From positions 16,397 to 48,324 of the forward strand of contig DKYD01000062.1 in assembly GCA_002492335.1 (NCBI GenBank): 31,928 nt of DNA, written 5' to 3'. Within the stretch, counting starts at the first letter, position 1, and each line of letters opens with the position of its first letter. Below, in pieces: positions 29,781 through 31,928 of the stretch. The notes under the pieces were generated by a model. That model did not search any database, had not been told where the DNA came from, and saw nothing but the letters and a program-made list of their open reading frames with translations. A program made the translations under genes and the position numbers. Source of the stretch: Lachnospiraceae bacterium UBA7109. GTDB taxonomy: Bacteria > Bacillota > Clostridia > Lachnospirales > Lachnospiraceae.

Positions 29781-31928
29781 ATGAGGCGAAAATGGTATAA
29801 GTCAAATATTGCGAAGGCGGTTTTGGTTTTAACTGCCCATATTATGGTTGTTGTAATGACAGTAAGTTTTTTGTGGATTCTGGCATATCCTGCGCTGCGC
29901 AGTGAATTATTTGAAGAAAATACGGCGGAGAAATATAGTGATTCCGGCAGTTTTTCCGAACAAATGCGTATGTATAGCAGTCAGGCGGTTTCCGGTATCG
30001 GAGCGAAACAGATTGTGGAGACAGATGGAAACTATAATCCGGATAAAATAGTGGATCTGGAAGAATTTTATGATAACGCAGAAATCAGCGGAGAAGCAGT
30101 AAACGGAGTTTCTTATCGTCTGGGCGATCTGATTGACTGGAATTATGAGTTGAATAATGAGACGGAATCAGAAGAAAAAATTATTGTGTGCAAGAAAATG
30201 GACGGCACATTTTATTATTACCGTGTGTCGGAATTTGTGAAGCTTTTAGAAAATAAGGAATTACAGCTTATTGCCTTTAATGGAGAAGACATAACAGAAA
30301 TCTTATATGCCCTGGAATATGGAGATGGGATGCCGGAACATATATTTCGTGGGATCCAGACTCCGGATGGCATGATGCTGTATTCGGACTGCTGGGTCTA
30401 TGACGGTACATTTCTGTATGAGGAATACAGTCCCCTGGAAGCCGGAAGTATTATTGACCTGGTAAATACAGACGTGAGGTGGAACGGCAGGCTGAATGAA
30501 GTGTATAATATGCTCCGGTTTGCGATTGAAAATATAAGCGGATATTATGAAAATTATGAGCTGCTTGACCAGAATATACAGGAAGGGGATACGAACTTTT
30601 TTTATCTTTATGCAGATAAAGAAAATCAGCGCGTTTATACGAACAGGAAAGCATACGAAAGATATGAAGACCTGGATAAAAATATAGAGAAGATGAAGTC
30701 ACTTGGAAAATATGTTATTGTGTCTCCGATGCTTGCAGATTTTGAAAGTAATATGGATCTGAATGCTTCAGAATGGCGGGATGAGATCAAATATACAGGA
30801 TGTAACATAGATAATTTTGTTTTTGCCGCGGCGGTAGATACAAGTTATCCTGTCCGGGATGATTTTTATACGGAGAACCAGCTCTATGAAAAATATGGCG
30901 CCGGTGCAAAACGGACGGGTGTTCTGCTCATCATGGCAGGAATCCTGTTTGTGGTATGTGTTCTGTGGCTGATAGCGGTTGCGGGACGAAACAATAAGGA
31001 TGAAGAGCTGCATCTGAACTGGTTTGATAAATGGAAGACAGAGCTTGCCGCCGGCAGTGTTATATCCGGATGGCTGATACCATCTGTGCTTTTGGGAAAT
31101 GCTGTCTTTTCGGAGCTTTCTTATACTGTAACAAGAGTCGGCGCGAAGTGGTTTGCAACATCATCCTCTTATGTGGAAAATTCAATTCCTTATATTGCAG
31201 CTTATTCTGTATTTGCGTTATTTACCTGTTCGATGTTTCTTATTGGAATATTAAGTCTGGTAAGAAGGATAAAGGCCCGGACTGTATGGAAAAACAGTGT
31301 TTTAAAAAGGCTGTTTGAATTTATTTGTATGATATTCCGGAATCTGGGCAGTGTGTGGAAAACAATTATTCTTTTCGGGGCATTTGCATTTATACAACTG
31401 CTGTTTTTGCTGAACAGAAGCATAGAAATGGTGTTTCTGATGTTCCTGGCGGATGTTGCGGCATTTGTATATCTGGTTTACAGGGCAGTTGGAAGAAAGA
31501 AGATCAGTCAGGGAATTGAACGGATTGCAGGGGGAGAGCTGGAATATAAGATTGCTCCTGAACTGCTGCGGGGAGAACAGAGAGTTATTGCGAACCAGAT
31601 CAATTGCATCGGAGAAGGACTGGATGCAGCGGTAGAAAAAAGTATGAAGAGTGAACGTCTTAAGACGGATTTAATTACCAATGTATCTCATGATATCAAG
31701 ACGCCGCTTACTTCTATTATTAATTATGTTGAACTTCTGAAACAGGAAAATTTTGAAGATCCGAAGATCCAGAGATATATTGAGGTGCTTGAGCAAAAAT
31801 CACAGAGATTGAAAACATTAACAGAAGATGTTGTGGAAGCTTCAAAAGTGAGTTCCGGAAATATTACTCTGGAATATATGAATATTAACCTTGTTGAAAT
31901 GATTCAGCAGACAAGCGGTGAATTTGAA
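29781..31928 (+). CDS. Large multi-membrane sensor histidine kinase (runs off window)
   Basis: The frame is open from ATG 29781 (site AAGGAG) to the window end, giving 716 residues without a stop. A first membrane helix (about 12-34) is followed by an outside domain of about 340 residues. Then come at least five helices (near 376-396, 420-440, 465-490 and two around 530-575), a HAMP-like stretch, and the phospho-acceptor His637 in LITNVSHDIKTPLTSIINYVE. The ATPase domain is outside the window. Kinases with such a large sensor and several helices pair with VanR-like regulators in Lachnospiraceae; the stimulus is unknown. Confidence 0.93.
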   Translation, partial: MRRKWYKSNIAKAVLVLTAHIMVVVMTVSFLWILAYPALRSELFEENTAEKYSDSGSFSEQMRMYSSQAVSGIGAKQIVETDGNYNPDKIVDLEEFYDNAEISGEAVNGVSYRLGDLIDWNYELNNETESEEKIIVCKKMDGTFYYYRVSEFVKLLENKELQLIAFNGEDITEILYALEYGDGMPEHIFRGIQTPDGMMLYSDCWVYDGTFLYEEYSPLEAGSIIDLVNTDVRWNGRLNEVYNMLRFAIENISGYYENYELLDQNIQEGDTNFFYLYADKENQRVYTNRKAYERYEDLDKNIEKMKSLGKYVIVSPMLADFESNMDLNASEWRDEIKYTGCNIDNFVFAAAVDTSYPVRDDFYTENQLYEKYGAGAKRTGVLLIMAGILFVVCVLWLIAVAGRNNKDEELHLNWFDKWKTELAAGSVISGWLIPSVLLGNAVFSELSYTVTRVGAKWFATSSSYVENSIPYIAAYSVFALFTCSMFLIGILSLVRRIKARTVWKNSVLKRLFEFICMIFRNLGSVWKTIILFGAFAFIQLLFLLNRSIEMVFLMFLADVAAFVYLVYRAVGRKKISQGIERIAGGELEYKIAPELLRGEQRVIANQINCIGEGLDAAVEKSMKSERLKTDLITNVSHDIKTPLTSIINYVELLKQENFEDPKIQRYIEVLEQKSQRLKTLTEDVVEASKVSSGNITLEYMNINLVEMIQQTSGEFE

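Overview
The window looks like a chromosome segment from a spore-forming gut Firmicute, most likely Lachnospiraceae. This is judged from protein style: a Ddh diaminopimelate dehydrogenase, RicT/YaaT, a Spo0A-type DNA-binding protein, DUF4367 and DUF6147-like proteins, and a lysozyme with two LysM domains. Base composition is moderate, most genes carry strong AGGAGG ribosome sites, and several start with TTG. No rRNA or tRNA gene was recognised.

Layout. (1) 1-1377 is the right part of an IS200/IS605 element: the tnpA tail, an intact tnpB, a predicted guide-RNA region and the right-end hairpin. About 30 bp further on lies a UPF0175/DUF3368 toxin-antitoxin pair. (2) 2241-5748 holds a rhomboid protease, a soluble histidine kinase that overlaps it tail to tail, a HIT protein, an ECF-like sigma factor and a solitary murG on the other strand. 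(3) 5749-8483 is the most unusual part. A structured repeat of about 165-173 bp occurs three times. Each copy is oriented toward a gene and ends about 25-31 bp before that gene's start codon (DUF4367 protein, TSCPD protein, mtnN). For two copies a predicted transcription start falls on the first base of the repeat. (4) 9305-11693 holds a membrane protein of unknown function and pgi.

(5) 11694-24778 follows the gene order of the Bacillus subtilis yaaO-holB-yaaT-yabB-yabC-metS-yabD-ksgA region: PLP decarboxylase, holB, ricT, trmN6, rsmI, metG, tatD, ksgA. The block lacks tmk, yaaQ/yaaR, yabA, yazA, abrB and rnmV. It has gained an Rpn-type nuclease, an ABC ATPase with several altered catalytic motifs, ddh and an iron-type alcohol dehydrogenase. 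(6) 24818-27141 encodes citrate synthase and an alpha/beta hydrolase. (7) 27392-28938 is a divergent pair: a stand-alone Spo0A-type DNA-binding domain and a lysozyme-LysM protein. The region between them has two perfect inverted Spo0A boxes, one overlapping a good promoter. (8) 29071 to the end is an OmpR-type two-component pair; its large multi-membrane kinase runs off the window.

The main leads are the three-copy structured leader element, the catalytically altered ABC ATPase, and the receiver-less Spo0A-like regulator with its boxes. All functional statements come from reading motifs by eye; no searches or folding programs were run.
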